Assembly: GCA_038222915.1 (NCBI GenBank)
Contig: JBBRHH010000013.1
Coordinates: 1 to 24,681 of the forward strand
Direction: 5' to 3'
DNA from: JBBRHH01 sp038222915
Lineage (GTDB): Bacteria > Planctomycetota > Phycisphaerae > Tepidisphaerales > Tepidisphaeraceae
Length of the DNA stretch: 24,681 bases
Below are positions 17,636 to 24,681 of this stretch, in pieces. The translations under genes and the position numbers were made by a program. The stretch's first letter is position 1. Each line of letters begins with the position of its first letter. The notes under the pieces were generated by a model. The model did not search any database. It had not been told where the DNA came from and was given only the letters and a program-made list of their open reading frames with translations.

Positions 17636-18049
17636 TTACTTTTCCCGCCCAAACAAGATCACCGTTGCCTTGTCGTGCTTGTGTTCGCTGTGGTAGAAGA
17701 AATCGACGCGGCTAATGACCCGGCCGGCAACTTTCGCGGGCAATTCGATGTCGTGACTGCGGCTGCCCTCGCGGAATTCCGCCCGCGTGTCCGGTTCGAA
17801 AATATCACCGTTGCCGAAGGTCACCTTGATCTTTTCCATGATCAAATCACCGTCTTCTACACGAATGCGGATATGGGTGAATTTTCCTTCCGACTTGCCT
17901 ACTTCAATCGTGTCCTTGTCGCCTTTGTAGTCGACCGTGCGCGTGCCGAGTTTAACCCAGTCTTTGTCGGCGTCCTTGGCAACGGAAACGGTGGCCATCA
18001 GCCCCAAAAGCGCGATAATTCCGACGATAATCGGTGCGAAGTGTTTCAC
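17636..18049 (-). CDS. DUF2541 family secreted protein
   Basis: A 137-residue protein with a signal peptide (about 1-25, VKHFAPIIVG then a hydrophobic run ending VSVA) and a small beta-rich domain: DWVKLGTRTVDYKGDKDTIEV, FTHIRIRVEDGDLIMEKIKVTFGNGD, ELPAKVAGRVISRVDFFYHS, KATVILFGRE. This pattern fits DUF2541 (YaaI-like) proteins of unknown function. The frame remains open far upstream, but the GTG at 18047-18049 is clearly the start: AAGGAG lies four bases before it and the signal peptide begins there. It is divergent from the small membrane protein gene. Periplasmic location is predicted; no ligand can be inferred. Confidence 0.8.
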   Translation of the reverse strand: MKHFAPIIVGIIALLGLMATVSVAKDADKDWVKLGTRTVDYKGDKDTIEVGKSEGKFTHIRIRVEDGDLIMEKIKVTFGNGDIFEPDTRAEFREGSRSHDIELPAKVAGRVISRVDFFYHSEHKHDKATVILFGREK

Positions 18050-18081
18050 AGTTCTCCTTAAGTTGGTAAAAAGTTTTGCCA

Positions 18082-18111
18082 ATATTACACGAACGAGATA
18101 ACGAAATGCAA
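18082..18111 (-). promoter_or_regulatory. Possible sigma-70-type promoter for the DUF2541 gene
   Basis: On the minus strand TTGCAT (18106-18111) and TAATAT (18082-18087) are separated by 18 bases and lie 33 bases before the GTG start in an AT-rich patch. Agreement with consensus is moderate; found by eye. Confidence 0.3.
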
Positions 18112-18253
18112 GCATGTTTTCGCTATCCGTGATTGCATCTAAGTGCAAATACTTATTCTTCGGCCACACACGCTTTCGTCGTTGCAGTAGAATTGAATCC
18201 TGAATCAACTCCACCGCTAATCTGCACCGCTCACGTGCGCCGAGTCTGGAAAA

Positions 18254-18718
18254 TTGAGCCACCGCCTCTCCAACATCACGCTTGCGCTGTCGCTTCTCGC
18301 ATGCGGCATCATCGCTGTCCTCTGGGTACGCGGTTACTACGCGGTGGACGAGATCGTATTCAGAACCAACTGGCACATTTTCGGCGTGTCGGTCTCGCAT
18401 GGCGAGGTGCTGACCGGCCACATCGGTGCGAACGATACCAGCAGTCCGCCCGGGTTTGCATATGCGCGACGCCCACCTGAAGATCCCGTCGAGGCCGTGA
18501 AAATGATGCGGCATTGGGGTGGCCTGGGTTTCTACATTGTTGACGACGAAATGCTGCTCGCGCCGAGTCGTATGACATTTGTCCTGTTCCCAATCTGGTT
18601 CCCGCTCCTGTGCTGCGCGGCCACGCCCTGTTCGTGGATCCTCCGGCGGCTCCGCCAGCGTCGCCAAAACCAAAGTCCCGGTTTCCCGATGACGCCCACA
18701 ACGACGCCGGAGCCATGA
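18254..18718 (+). CDS. Small planctomycete-type membrane protein
   Basis: A 154-residue protein with one N-terminal helix (about 7-26, ITLALSLLACGIIAVLWVRGYYAVDE) and a second hydrophobic segment near 108-130 (FVLFPIWFPLLCCAATPCSWILRRLRQRR). This layout matches a very common uncharacterised family in Phycisphaerae/planctomycetes, in which a helix ending 'LWVRSYw..D' is followed by a short beta domain and a second helix ending in 'RRLR.RR'. Members I recall often carry a C-terminal zinc ribbon (CPxCGYDLRA); here the tail is instead a short Pro/Thr-rich end, so the ribbon is absent. The TTG start is the only one that keeps the first helix; its ribosome-binding site is weak. Function unknown. 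Confidence 0.65.
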   Translation: MSHRLSNITLALSLLACGIIAVLWVRGYYAVDEIVFRTNWHIFGVSVSHGEVLTGHIGANDTSSPPGFAYARRPPEDPVEAVKMMRHWGGLGFYIVDDEMLLAPSRMTFVLFPIWFPLLCCAATPCSWILRRLRQRRQNQSPGFPMTPTTTPEP

Positions 18719-18790
18719 ATTATCGGTTATCCTCTCAAAGGCATTCGCAACTGTGACTGTAAAGAACGCGATCTCAACGGCTGCGGAATC

Positions 18791-18952
18791 CTCCCTCGCT
18801 TTGCATCCATCCACATCTACGGCGGCCCGCCCGCGTTTCTCTACGCATTCTGCCATGGTCTGCTCGCCTCAACCATCTACGTCGCAACCGGCAACCTCTG
18901 GCCCCTCATCGTCGGCCACGCCATCATTGACCTCTCCTGGTTTGCGTCCTGA
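18791..18952 (+). pseudogene. C-terminal remnant of a CPBP (CAAX-type) intramembrane protease
   Basis: In one frame the sequence reads LPRFASIHIYGGPPAFLYAFCHGLL (two blocks, FASIHIYGG and AFLYAFCHGLL), then YVATGNLWPLIVGHAIIDLSW and a TGA. This is the typical end of a CPBP-family membrane protease: the 'F...H' and 'tGNLWp.i..Ha..D' motifs with the histidine and aspartate of the last helices. The upstream N-terminal helices and the EExxxR motif are missing, and no start with a ribosome-binding site precedes it. The rest of the 18719-19039 spacer holds nothing else I can identify. Confidence 0.65.
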
Positions 18953-19039
18953 CTCCCATCGTCCTTTCCAACATTTCCCACCCCCATCGGTTATAAAGAT
19001 GTCCCGAAAATGAATCGTCAGTTTTGCCAAGGGAAACCA

Positions 19040-20341
19040 ATGACCGCATCCATGAAGTCCATCGTCCTAGCATCCCTCGCGATGCTCCTCTCCGCGCCGG
19101 CCGCCTTTGCCGACAAGGAGCTTCATACGTGGAAGAAAATCCAGATCACCGACAAGTTCTTCTCCGAAGGCGCGACCTTTGGCGATTTCAACAAGGACGG
19201 CAACGTCGATATTGCCTCCGGGCCGTTCTGGTACGAAGGCCCCGATTTCAAGAAGTCCCATCAGTTCTACAAGCCCAAAGGCCAGGACCCCAAGCCGCTT
19301 GATCCGCATGGCTATGGCGAAAACTTCTTCTCGTTTACCTTCGACTTCAATAACGACGGCTATCCCGACGTGCTCGTCATCGGCTTCCCCGGCGAGGCCG
19401 CCCGCTGGTATGAAAATCCGCAGGGGAAGGATGAGCTTTGGAAGGAACACGTCGTTTTTGATTCAATCGACAATGAATCGCCCAACTTCGTTGATCTGCT
19501 GGGCACCGGCAAGCCGGTGATCATCTGCAGCACGGCCGGCAAGCTTGGCTACGTTCAGCCCGATTACGCCGACGCCTCCAAGAAGTGGACCTTTCACCCC
19601 ATCTCCCCCAAGGGCGGCTGGCAGAAGTTCACCCACGGCATCGGCTGGGGCGACGTCAACGGAGACGGCAAGATGGATCTGCTTGAATCGCAGGGCTGGT
19701 GGGAACAACCCAAGAGCCTTGACGGCGATCCGGAATGGGTGAAGCACCCGGCCAACTTTGGCAGCGGCGGCGCTCAGATGTACGCGTACGATGTGAACGG
19801 CGACGGCAAGGCCGACGTCATCACCAGCCTCGAAGCCCACGGCTATGGCCTCGCCTGGTTCGAACAGATCAAGGATGAAAAGGGCGAAATTTCCTTCAAG
19901 CAGCACCTGATCATGGGCAAGCTGCCGCAGGACAATAAATATGGCGTCAAGTTCACCCAGCCCCACGCGGTCGACCTCGTCGACATGAACGGCGACGGCC
20001 TGAAAGACATCGTCACCGGCAAGCGCTGGTGGGCACACGCCGGCGGCGATCCGGAGGTGAACGAGGCCGCTGTGCTCTACTGGTTCGAGCTCAAGCGCGG
20101 ATCAGACGGCAGCGCCGAATACATCCCGCACCTTGTCGACAACGACTCGGGCGTCGGCACGCAGGTGATGGCCGCCAAGGTCATGGGCGGCAAGTATCCG
20201 GACATCGTTGTAGGCAATAAGAAGGGCACTTTCGTCCATGTGCATGAAGTCAAGATGGTCAGCGAAGAAGAGTGGGAAAAGGCCCAGCCCAAGCAGGTTA
20301 CGACGCCTGTAAAGCCCGAGCTGCTGGAACCGAAAAAGTAG
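19040..20341 (+). CDS. Secreted FG-GAP/VCBS repeat protein
   Basis: The 433-residue exported protein has a signal peptide (about 1-24, ending AAFA) and a beta-propeller of FG-GAP type. Five calcium-loop motifs of the form DxNxDGxxD are visible: DFNKDGNVDI, DFNNDGYPDV, DVNGDGKMDL, DVNGDGKADV and DMNGDGLKDI. Blades include WYEGPDFKK and WYENPQGKD, typical of a large planctomycete family often annotated as VCBS repeat-containing. Probably a periplasmic or surface calcium-stabilised propeller; ligand unknown. Among three possible ATGs, 19040 is preferred as AAGGGA lies five bases upstream. It ends 70 bases before the TonB-family gene on the same strand; cotranscription is possible. Confidence 0.88.
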   Translation: MTASMKSIVLASLAMLLSAPAAFADKELHTWKKIQITDKFFSEGATFGDFNKDGNVDIASGPFWYEGPDFKKSHQFYKPKGQDPKPLDPHGYGENFFSFTFDFNNDGYPDVLVIGFPGEAARWYENPQGKDELWKEHVVFDSIDNESPNFVDLLGTGKPVIICSTAGKLGYVQPDYADASKKWTFHPISPKGGWQKFTHGIGWGDVNGDGKMDLLESQGWWEQPKSLDGDPEWVKHPANFGSGGAQMYAYDVNGDGKADVITSLEAHGYGLAWFEQIKDEKGEISFKQHLIMGKLPQDNKYGVKFTQPHAVDLVDMNGDGLKDIVTGKRWWAHAGGDPEVNEAAVLYWFELKRGSDGSAEYIPHLVDNDSGVGTQVMAAKVMGGKYPDIVVGNKKGTFVHVHEVKMVSEEEWEKAQPKQVTTPVKPELLEPKK

Positions 20342-20411
20342 TCTCCACCGCTGCAAGGTTTGCACGATCGAGCCGTCCGTGGCGTATATTAATACGGTGG
20401 ACCGGTGTGCA

Positions 20412-21425
20412 ATGATGGAAATGGTGCTGGAACATCCCGATGTTTGGACCGAAACCCATCCGCTGGTTTCACCGGACGACATGACGGACGAAATTCCGGC
20501 CGTCGACGAGCCTGAAGCGGAGGTTGCCGCCGAAACTGTGGTGCAAGAGGTGGCAGAGCCGGTTGCAGCATTTTCGGCGATTGTGCCGTTTGTCAGGCAC
20601 CGCGCGGGGCGCACCGCTGACCGCCGGCAGCTCAGCACGGCGTTCGTCGTCTCCATCCTCGTGCATGCCGTTGTCGTCGTCGCGCTGTTACTCGTTTTGC
20701 GCTACGCAACACGAGCGCCGGTGCGCATCCAGCCGTTCGGCTTCCTCAGCATCCCCGAAGGCGCGGCCGAACTCGGTCCAATCGGCGCGCTGTCCGAAGG
20801 CATGATTCCGCACGCGACCAGTCCAATGCCCGATCGCAATGTCGAGCCGCTCGAAGACGCACTACGGGAGATTCCTGACGAGCCGGCCGCGCTCCCAATG
20901 GAGCATGTGACGCCGCCGCTCGAGCCGGCCGACTCCCCCGCAGTATCCGCCTTCCCCGCCGAGCCCATTGCCATCCCGCACACAAAGTCCAAGGTGCGCA
21001 CCTTCGCGTCCGATGCCTCGGCAACGGCCGGTGGCGCAATTCCAAATACGATCTCAAACGTCTCAGGACCGTCGAGCCCCCACACATCCAATGTTGCCGG
21101 CCCCACGGCGCCCGGCAGCGGCCGCAGCCGAACCGTCTCCGGAGCAGGTATGCTTAATTCCGGCGGCCCCTCCGGCAACCAGATGCCGATCACCTATCCG
21201 GAGGAAGCCAAACGCCGCCGCTATGAAGGCACCGCCATCATCTACATCCACGTTGCCGCCAGCGGTGACGTCGACGAAGTCCGCCTCGTCAAATCCTCCG
21301 GCCACGCCCTCCTTGATGACGCCGCCGTTTCACGCATTCGTCAATGGAAATATTCGCCACCGATGCTGGACGGCGAGGCCGTGGACGTGGGGGACACTAT
21401 TCCAGTCACATTCACACTGCACTAA
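20412..21425 (+). CDS. TonB-family energy-transducing protein
   Basis: A 337-residue inner-membrane-anchored protein. A cytoplasmic acidic N-terminal part (1-70) precedes a single helix (about 76-97, AFVVSILVHAVVVVALLLVL) with a histidine in the position seen in TonB (SxxxH). A Pro/Ser/Thr-rich periplasmic linker (100-255) leads to a C-terminal TonB domain (about 259-337: ITYPEEAKRRRYEGTA, VRLVKSSGHALLDDAAV, IRQWKYSPP). TonB passes proton-motive energy to outer-membrane receptors through ExbB/ExbD; those genes are not in the window. The N-terminal cytoplasmic part is unusually long. The start is uncertain: a GTG at 20379 would add 11 residues. The last 14 bases overlap the end of the convergent membrane protein gene. 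Confidence 0.85.
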   Translation: MMEMVLEHPDVWTETHPLVSPDDMTDEIPAVDEPEAEVAAETVVQEVAEPVAAFSAIVPFVRHRAGRTADRRQLSTAFVVSILVHAVVVVALLLVLRYATRAPVRIQPFGFLSIPEGAAELGPIGALSEGMIPHATSPMPDRNVEPLEDALREIPDEPAALPMEHVTPPLEPADSPAVSAFPAEPIAIPHTKSKVRTFASDASATAGGAIPNTISNVSGPSSPHTSNVAGPTAPGSGRSRTVSGAGMLNSGGPSGNQMPITYPEEAKRRRYEGTAIIYIHVAASGDVDEVRLVKSSGHALLDDAAVSRIRQWKYSPPMLDGEAVDVGDTIPVTFTLH

Positions 21426-22080
21426 CCCGTCGCGCGCGAACCACGCGCCAAACGGCAAGCACGGTCCCCAAAACTCCGCCGACATACGCCCCCAGATGTA
21501 TCCCCCAGACGGCCATGAACCGGTAAGGCCGAAACTCATCCCGATGAACCATCTGCATAAAATCCCGGGAGACAAAAGCAAGCCGGCCAAAATATCCCGC
21601 CACGCCCAGAACCGCCGCACACGCCGCGGTCACCCCAATCACCAGCGGCAAAAATCCAACCAGCCGTCGATAGCTCAATCGCGCCTTTCCCGCGCGTGGG
21701 TTGTTCGCGAACAACAGCGCCACCCCGGCCACCAGGCCAACCGTCCAACTGGCGCGCATCCCAACCACTGCCGCCGCCCGATGCAGTGCCCACCCATCAG
21801 GCGGAACCGTCGGCCCAAGCGTGTCGATCAGCCCCTTGCCGTAGAAAAAATATTCCCACGAGATCGTTGAAGTAATCAGGTCATTCACGAGCCCGTACCC
21901 CATTGCCACAACTGCCGCCGCAACGAGGAACAGATACTCCCGCCAGCGGGTGGCCGCCGCTCCGTTTTTGCGCCAATCCACCCAGGCAAAGATCGAAAGA
22001 ATCAAAGCCCCAATGACAACCCGGGCGATCAGGCCCTGATCGGAGTGCGCCCACCAATCCCATTTTTGCCACTGAAACAC
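21412..22080 (-). CDS. Conserved hypothetical five-helix membrane protein
   Basis: About 222 residues with five hydrophobic segments (near 19-34, 47-70, 104-123, 137-160 and 190-213). Distinctive stretches are FQWQKWDWWAHSDQG at the N-terminus and MGYGLVNDLITSTISWEYFFYGKG after the second helix, the latter rich in polar and aromatic residues and probably functionally important. I do not recognise a named family. The frame is open to an ATG at 22137, which would add 19 residues, but that ATG lies inside the divergent promoter region and before the predicted start of transcription, so I prefer the GTG at 22080. Neither has a good ribosome-binding site. The end overlaps the TonB-family gene by 14 bases. 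Confidence 0.7.
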   Translation of the reverse strand: MFQWQKWDWWAHSDQGLIARVVIGALILSIFAWVDWRKNGAAATRWREYLFLVAAAVVAMGYGLVNDLITSTISWEYFFYGKGLIDTLGPTVPPDGWALHRAAAVVGMRASWTVGLVAGVALLFANNPRAGKARLSYRRLVGFLPLVIGVTAACAAVLGVAGYFGRLAFVSRDFMQMVHRDEFRPYRFMAVWGIHLGAYVGGVLGTVLAVWRVVRARRVSAV

Positions 22081-22119
22081 GCCATCAAGGATACGGCATG
22101 TGGAAAAGTTTGGCTGTAC

Positions 22120-22147
22120 TTGACAGAATTCTGTCATAAGTTATAAG
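22120..22147 (+). promoter_or_regulatory. Near-consensus sigma-70 promoter for the beta-barrel/Rieske genes
   Basis: TTGACA (22120-22125) and TATAAG (22142-22147) are separated by 16 bases and followed, after the expected start of transcription near 22154, by AAGGAG (22170-22175) and the ATG at 22179. This is the best promoter in the window. Confidence 0.6.
22121..22136. promoter_or_regulatory. Perfect 16-bp palindrome overlapping the -35 element, possible operator
   Basis: TGACAGAATTCTGTCA is fully self-complementary, overlaps the -35 box of the plus-strand promoter and lies near the start of the predicted minus-strand transcript. A dimeric regulator bound here could affect both divergent genes. 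No regulator family was matched. Confidence 0.55.
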
Positions 22148-22167
22148 CAAGTGAGACTCAATCTCAA
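22140..22167 (-). promoter_or_regulatory. Possible divergent promoter for the five-helix membrane protein gene
   Basis: On the minus strand TTGAGA (22162-22167) and TATAAC (22140-22145) are 16 bases apart. The -10 box overlaps that of the plus-strand promoter, so the two would compete. Transcription would start near 22133, which leaves the ATG at 22137 untranscribed and favours the GTG at 22080. Confidence 0.4.
22152..22166. promoter_or_regulatory. Fur-box-like inverted repeat over the predicted transcription start
   Basis: TGAGACTCAATCTCA matches the 7-1-7 pattern TGAGAAT-N-ATTCTCA, used by some Fur-family regulators, at 12 of 14 positions. The outer arms TGAGA/TCTCA are perfect. Its place at the expected +1 of the beta-barrel gene fits a repressor site. 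The regulator is not in the window and the match was made by eye. Confidence 0.4.
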
Positions 22168-22178
22168 TCAAGGAGCTT

Positions 22179-23087
22179 ATGAATCACTTCCGCGTCTCTC
22201 TCGCACTCATCGCCGTTCTGGTCTCTTCCAGCCTCGTACGGGCCGGTGATCCAGTTACACCAAGTGACCCGACAGCCACCAACACCCGGTACGGCCTCTG
22301 GAATCTGCTCGATCACCGCAGCAAGTACGCCACCAACTGGTTTCCCGAGCCACTGCTCGCCGACGAAATGGATTGGGATCAGGAACTCCGGCTCGATTGG
22401 TTCCATTCCGAAAAGAATCGCAATGTCAGCGATTCAGTGACGGCCGAAGTCGAATACTCGATCGGCCTGCTCACCCTCGAAGTTGAAATGCCCTACGAGC
22501 GCGGAACCGAACGTTCCGAGCCCGACAATCTTGGCCGAACCACCCGCGAGCGCTCCGAAGGCATCGGCAATGTCGAAATTGCCGCGCGTCATCCGATTTA
22601 CCAATACGTCTCGGGCAAATTTGACCTGACCATCGGCGCTCGCGTCGAGGTCGCCATTCCCACCAACACGTCCATCTCCAAGAACACCGAAGTCGTCCCC
22701 GGCACTTACTTCGCGCTGGGCCTTAGCGACCACTTCGCCGTTCTCGGCAGCGTCGGCTATTCGATGCTCTTCGGCCCAGGTGAAGACGGCGGCGGCCGCA
22801 CCCTCGAATACGCGCTTCTGGCCGGTTACAACTTTGAGCACGACGTGCTGCCAATTCCCGGCTTTCAGCGCGTCACGCCGATCATTGAAATTGACGGCGA
22901 ACGTCCGTTCAACAAGGAAGGCGCTGGCATCAACAGCCTGACGGGCGTCGTCGGCCTCCGCTTCGCCATGAAATCGATCGGGCTCGGCCAGCCGAAGTTC
23001 GGCATCGGCTACGCCTTCCCCATCGACAAAGGTGCCCGCGACGATTTCCGCTGGGGTATCGTCACCAGCCTGATCTTCGAGTACTAA
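22179..23087 (+). CDS. Predicted outer-membrane beta-barrel protein
   Basis: The 302-residue protein has a signal peptide (about 1-22, ending LVRA) and a chain of alternating beta strands suited to an outer-membrane barrel: WDQELRLDWFHSE, VTAEVEYSIGLLTLEVEMPYE, GNVEIAARHPIY, KFDLTIGARVEVAIP, YFALGLSDHFAVLGSVGYSML, LEYALLAGYNFEH and a final strand ending in phenylalanine-glutamate-tyrosine, a near-canonical barrel end. It resembles small 'transporter'/phenol-degradation MetA-like barrels but I cannot name its substrate. AAGGAG lies three bases before the ATG, closer than usual. The Rieske gene follows 24 bases later and is probably cotranscribed. A strong promoter with two operator-like repeats stands in front, so regulation is likely. 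Confidence 0.78.
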   Translation: MNHFRVSLALIAVLVSSSLVRAGDPVTPSDPTATNTRYGLWNLLDHRSKYATNWFPEPLLADEMDWDQELRLDWFHSEKNRNVSDSVTAEVEYSIGLLTLEVEMPYERGTERSEPDNLGRTTRERSEGIGNVEIAARHPIYQYVSGKFDLTIGARVEVAIPTNTSISKNTEVVPGTYFALGLSDHFAVLGSVGYSMLFGPGEDGGGRTLEYALLAGYNFEHDVLPIPGFQRVTPIIEIDGERPFNKEGAGINSLTGVVGLRFAMKSIGLGQPKFGIGYAFPIDKGARDDFRWGIVTSLIFEY

Positions 23088-23111
23088 AGTAGAACACCAA
23101 GAGAAGATTCG

Positions 23112-23516
23112 ATGAGCTTAAACCGCAGGCAACTCCTCGTTCTGACCGCCGCCGCCGCGGCTGGCTGTGCCGGCCCCGGCGGCGGTGGTGACCCCTTCGC
23201 CGGCCGCTCACGTATCGATCTCAACGTCGGCCCCGAATCCGCCTATGCAGCAGACGGCGTTTATGACCGCTACAGCGAACGCGGCATCTTCGTCATCCGC
23301 CGCGGTGCATCACTGCTCGCTATCAGTTCCATCTGCACCCACAAGTATTGCGTTCTTAGAGTATCCAACGACAAGTCGTTCTACTGCAAGTGCCACGACT
23401 CGACCTTCGACGCCGACGGCCACGTCACCCTCGGCCCCGCCCGGCGCGATCTGCCGGGCTTCCCCATCGTGAAAGATGAGGCCGGCAACCTGATCGTCAA
23501 AGGCGTCCCCGCCTGA
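23112..23516 (+). CDS. Rieske [2Fe-2S] lipoprotein with Tat signal
   Basis: A 134-residue electron-transfer protein. The N-terminus NRRQLLVLTAAAAAGC has the twin arginines of a Tat signal and a lipobox with Cys19, so it is likely exported folded and anchored by lipid. The cluster motifs are CTHKYC (Cys75, His77, Cys80) and CKCH (Cys92, Cys94, His95): ligands Cys75, His77, Cys92 and His95, with Cys80 and Cys94 placed for the disulfide seen in high-potential cytochrome bc-type Rieske proteins. It is shorter than bc1/b6f subunits and no cytochrome b gene is adjacent, so its redox partner is unknown. It follows the beta-barrel gene and ends directly against the stop of the convergent phosphatase-like gene. 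Confidence 0.9.
   Translation: MSLNRRQLLVLTAAAAAGCAGPGGGGDPFAGRSRIDLNVGPESAYAADGVYDRYSERGIFVIRRGASLLAISSICTHKYCVLRVSNDKSFYCKCHDSTFDADGHVTLGPARRDLPGFPIVKDEAGNLIVKGVPA

Positions 23517-24681
<1,165 letters not shown>

Noticed and set aside
16867..17715. A 282-codon plus-strand frame over the metallophosphoesterase relic
   Set aside because: Very rich in Arg, Pro and His, and out of frame with the conserved phosphoesterase motifs; a composition shadow.
18050..18856. Upstream extension of the DUF2541 frame to 406 residues
   Set aside because: It would cover the divergent membrane protein gene and part of the CPBP relic; AAGGAG plus a signal peptide at 18049 fix the start.

Overview
The window looks like a chromosomal segment of a planctomycete, perhaps class Phycisphaerae. 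The class is an inference from gene content; I could not run a database search. The supporting genes are paired PQQ-type beta-propeller proteins, a secreted FG-GAP/VCBS repeat protein, a prepilin-like protein with a terminal DG-type motif, a DUF5009 (HGSNAT-like) acyltransferase, a GH13_8 'eukaryotic-type' glycogen branching enzyme, and a small planctomycete-type membrane protein. Base composition is moderately GC-rich throughout. I see no rRNA, tRNA, CRISPR array, insertion sequence or phage gene.

Left part (1-7420): signalling and nitrogen-compound uptake. A NifA-like sigma-54 activator (GAF-AAA+-Fis) is divergent from a membrane diguanylate cyclase (HAMP-GAF-GGDEF with an I-site). They are followed by an APC-family amino-acid permease with a large loop insertion and a signal-peptide-bearing Amt ammonium transporter. 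Two degenerate sigma-54-like elements lie upstream of the permease, which gives a possible but unproven link to the activator.

Middle part (7518-12655): a DUF488 protein (minus), a small secreted protein plus a zinc-ribbon thioredoxin (plus), and a minus-strand pair of glgB then a DUF5009 acyltransferase. Hairpins sit between the convergent units.

Right-middle part (12849-18718): a prepilin-like gene closely followed by a PQQ beta-propeller gene, which runs tail-to-tail into a larger PQQ paralogue. Next come a decayed metallophosphoesterase gene (5' truncation, 13-C run, in-frame TAA), a DUF2541 secreted protein, and a small planctomycete membrane protein. A C-terminal scrap of a CPBP (CAAX) protease follows at 18791-18952.

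Right part (19040-24681): a secreted FG-GAP protein, a TonB-family protein, a divergent five-helix membrane protein, a predicted outer-membrane beta-barrel protein with a downstream Tat-lipoprotein Rieske protein, and the C-terminal part of an alkaline-phosphatase-superfamily protein that leaves the window. The 60-base region at 22120-22178, in front of the beta-barrel/Rieske pair, is the densest regulatory sequence seen: near-consensus divergent sigma-70 promoters, a perfect 16-bp palindrome, and a Fur-box-like inverted repeat over the likely start of transcription. No clearly new multi-gene system is evident. The most interesting points are that regulatory region, the two decaying genes, and the possible sigma-54 control of the permease.
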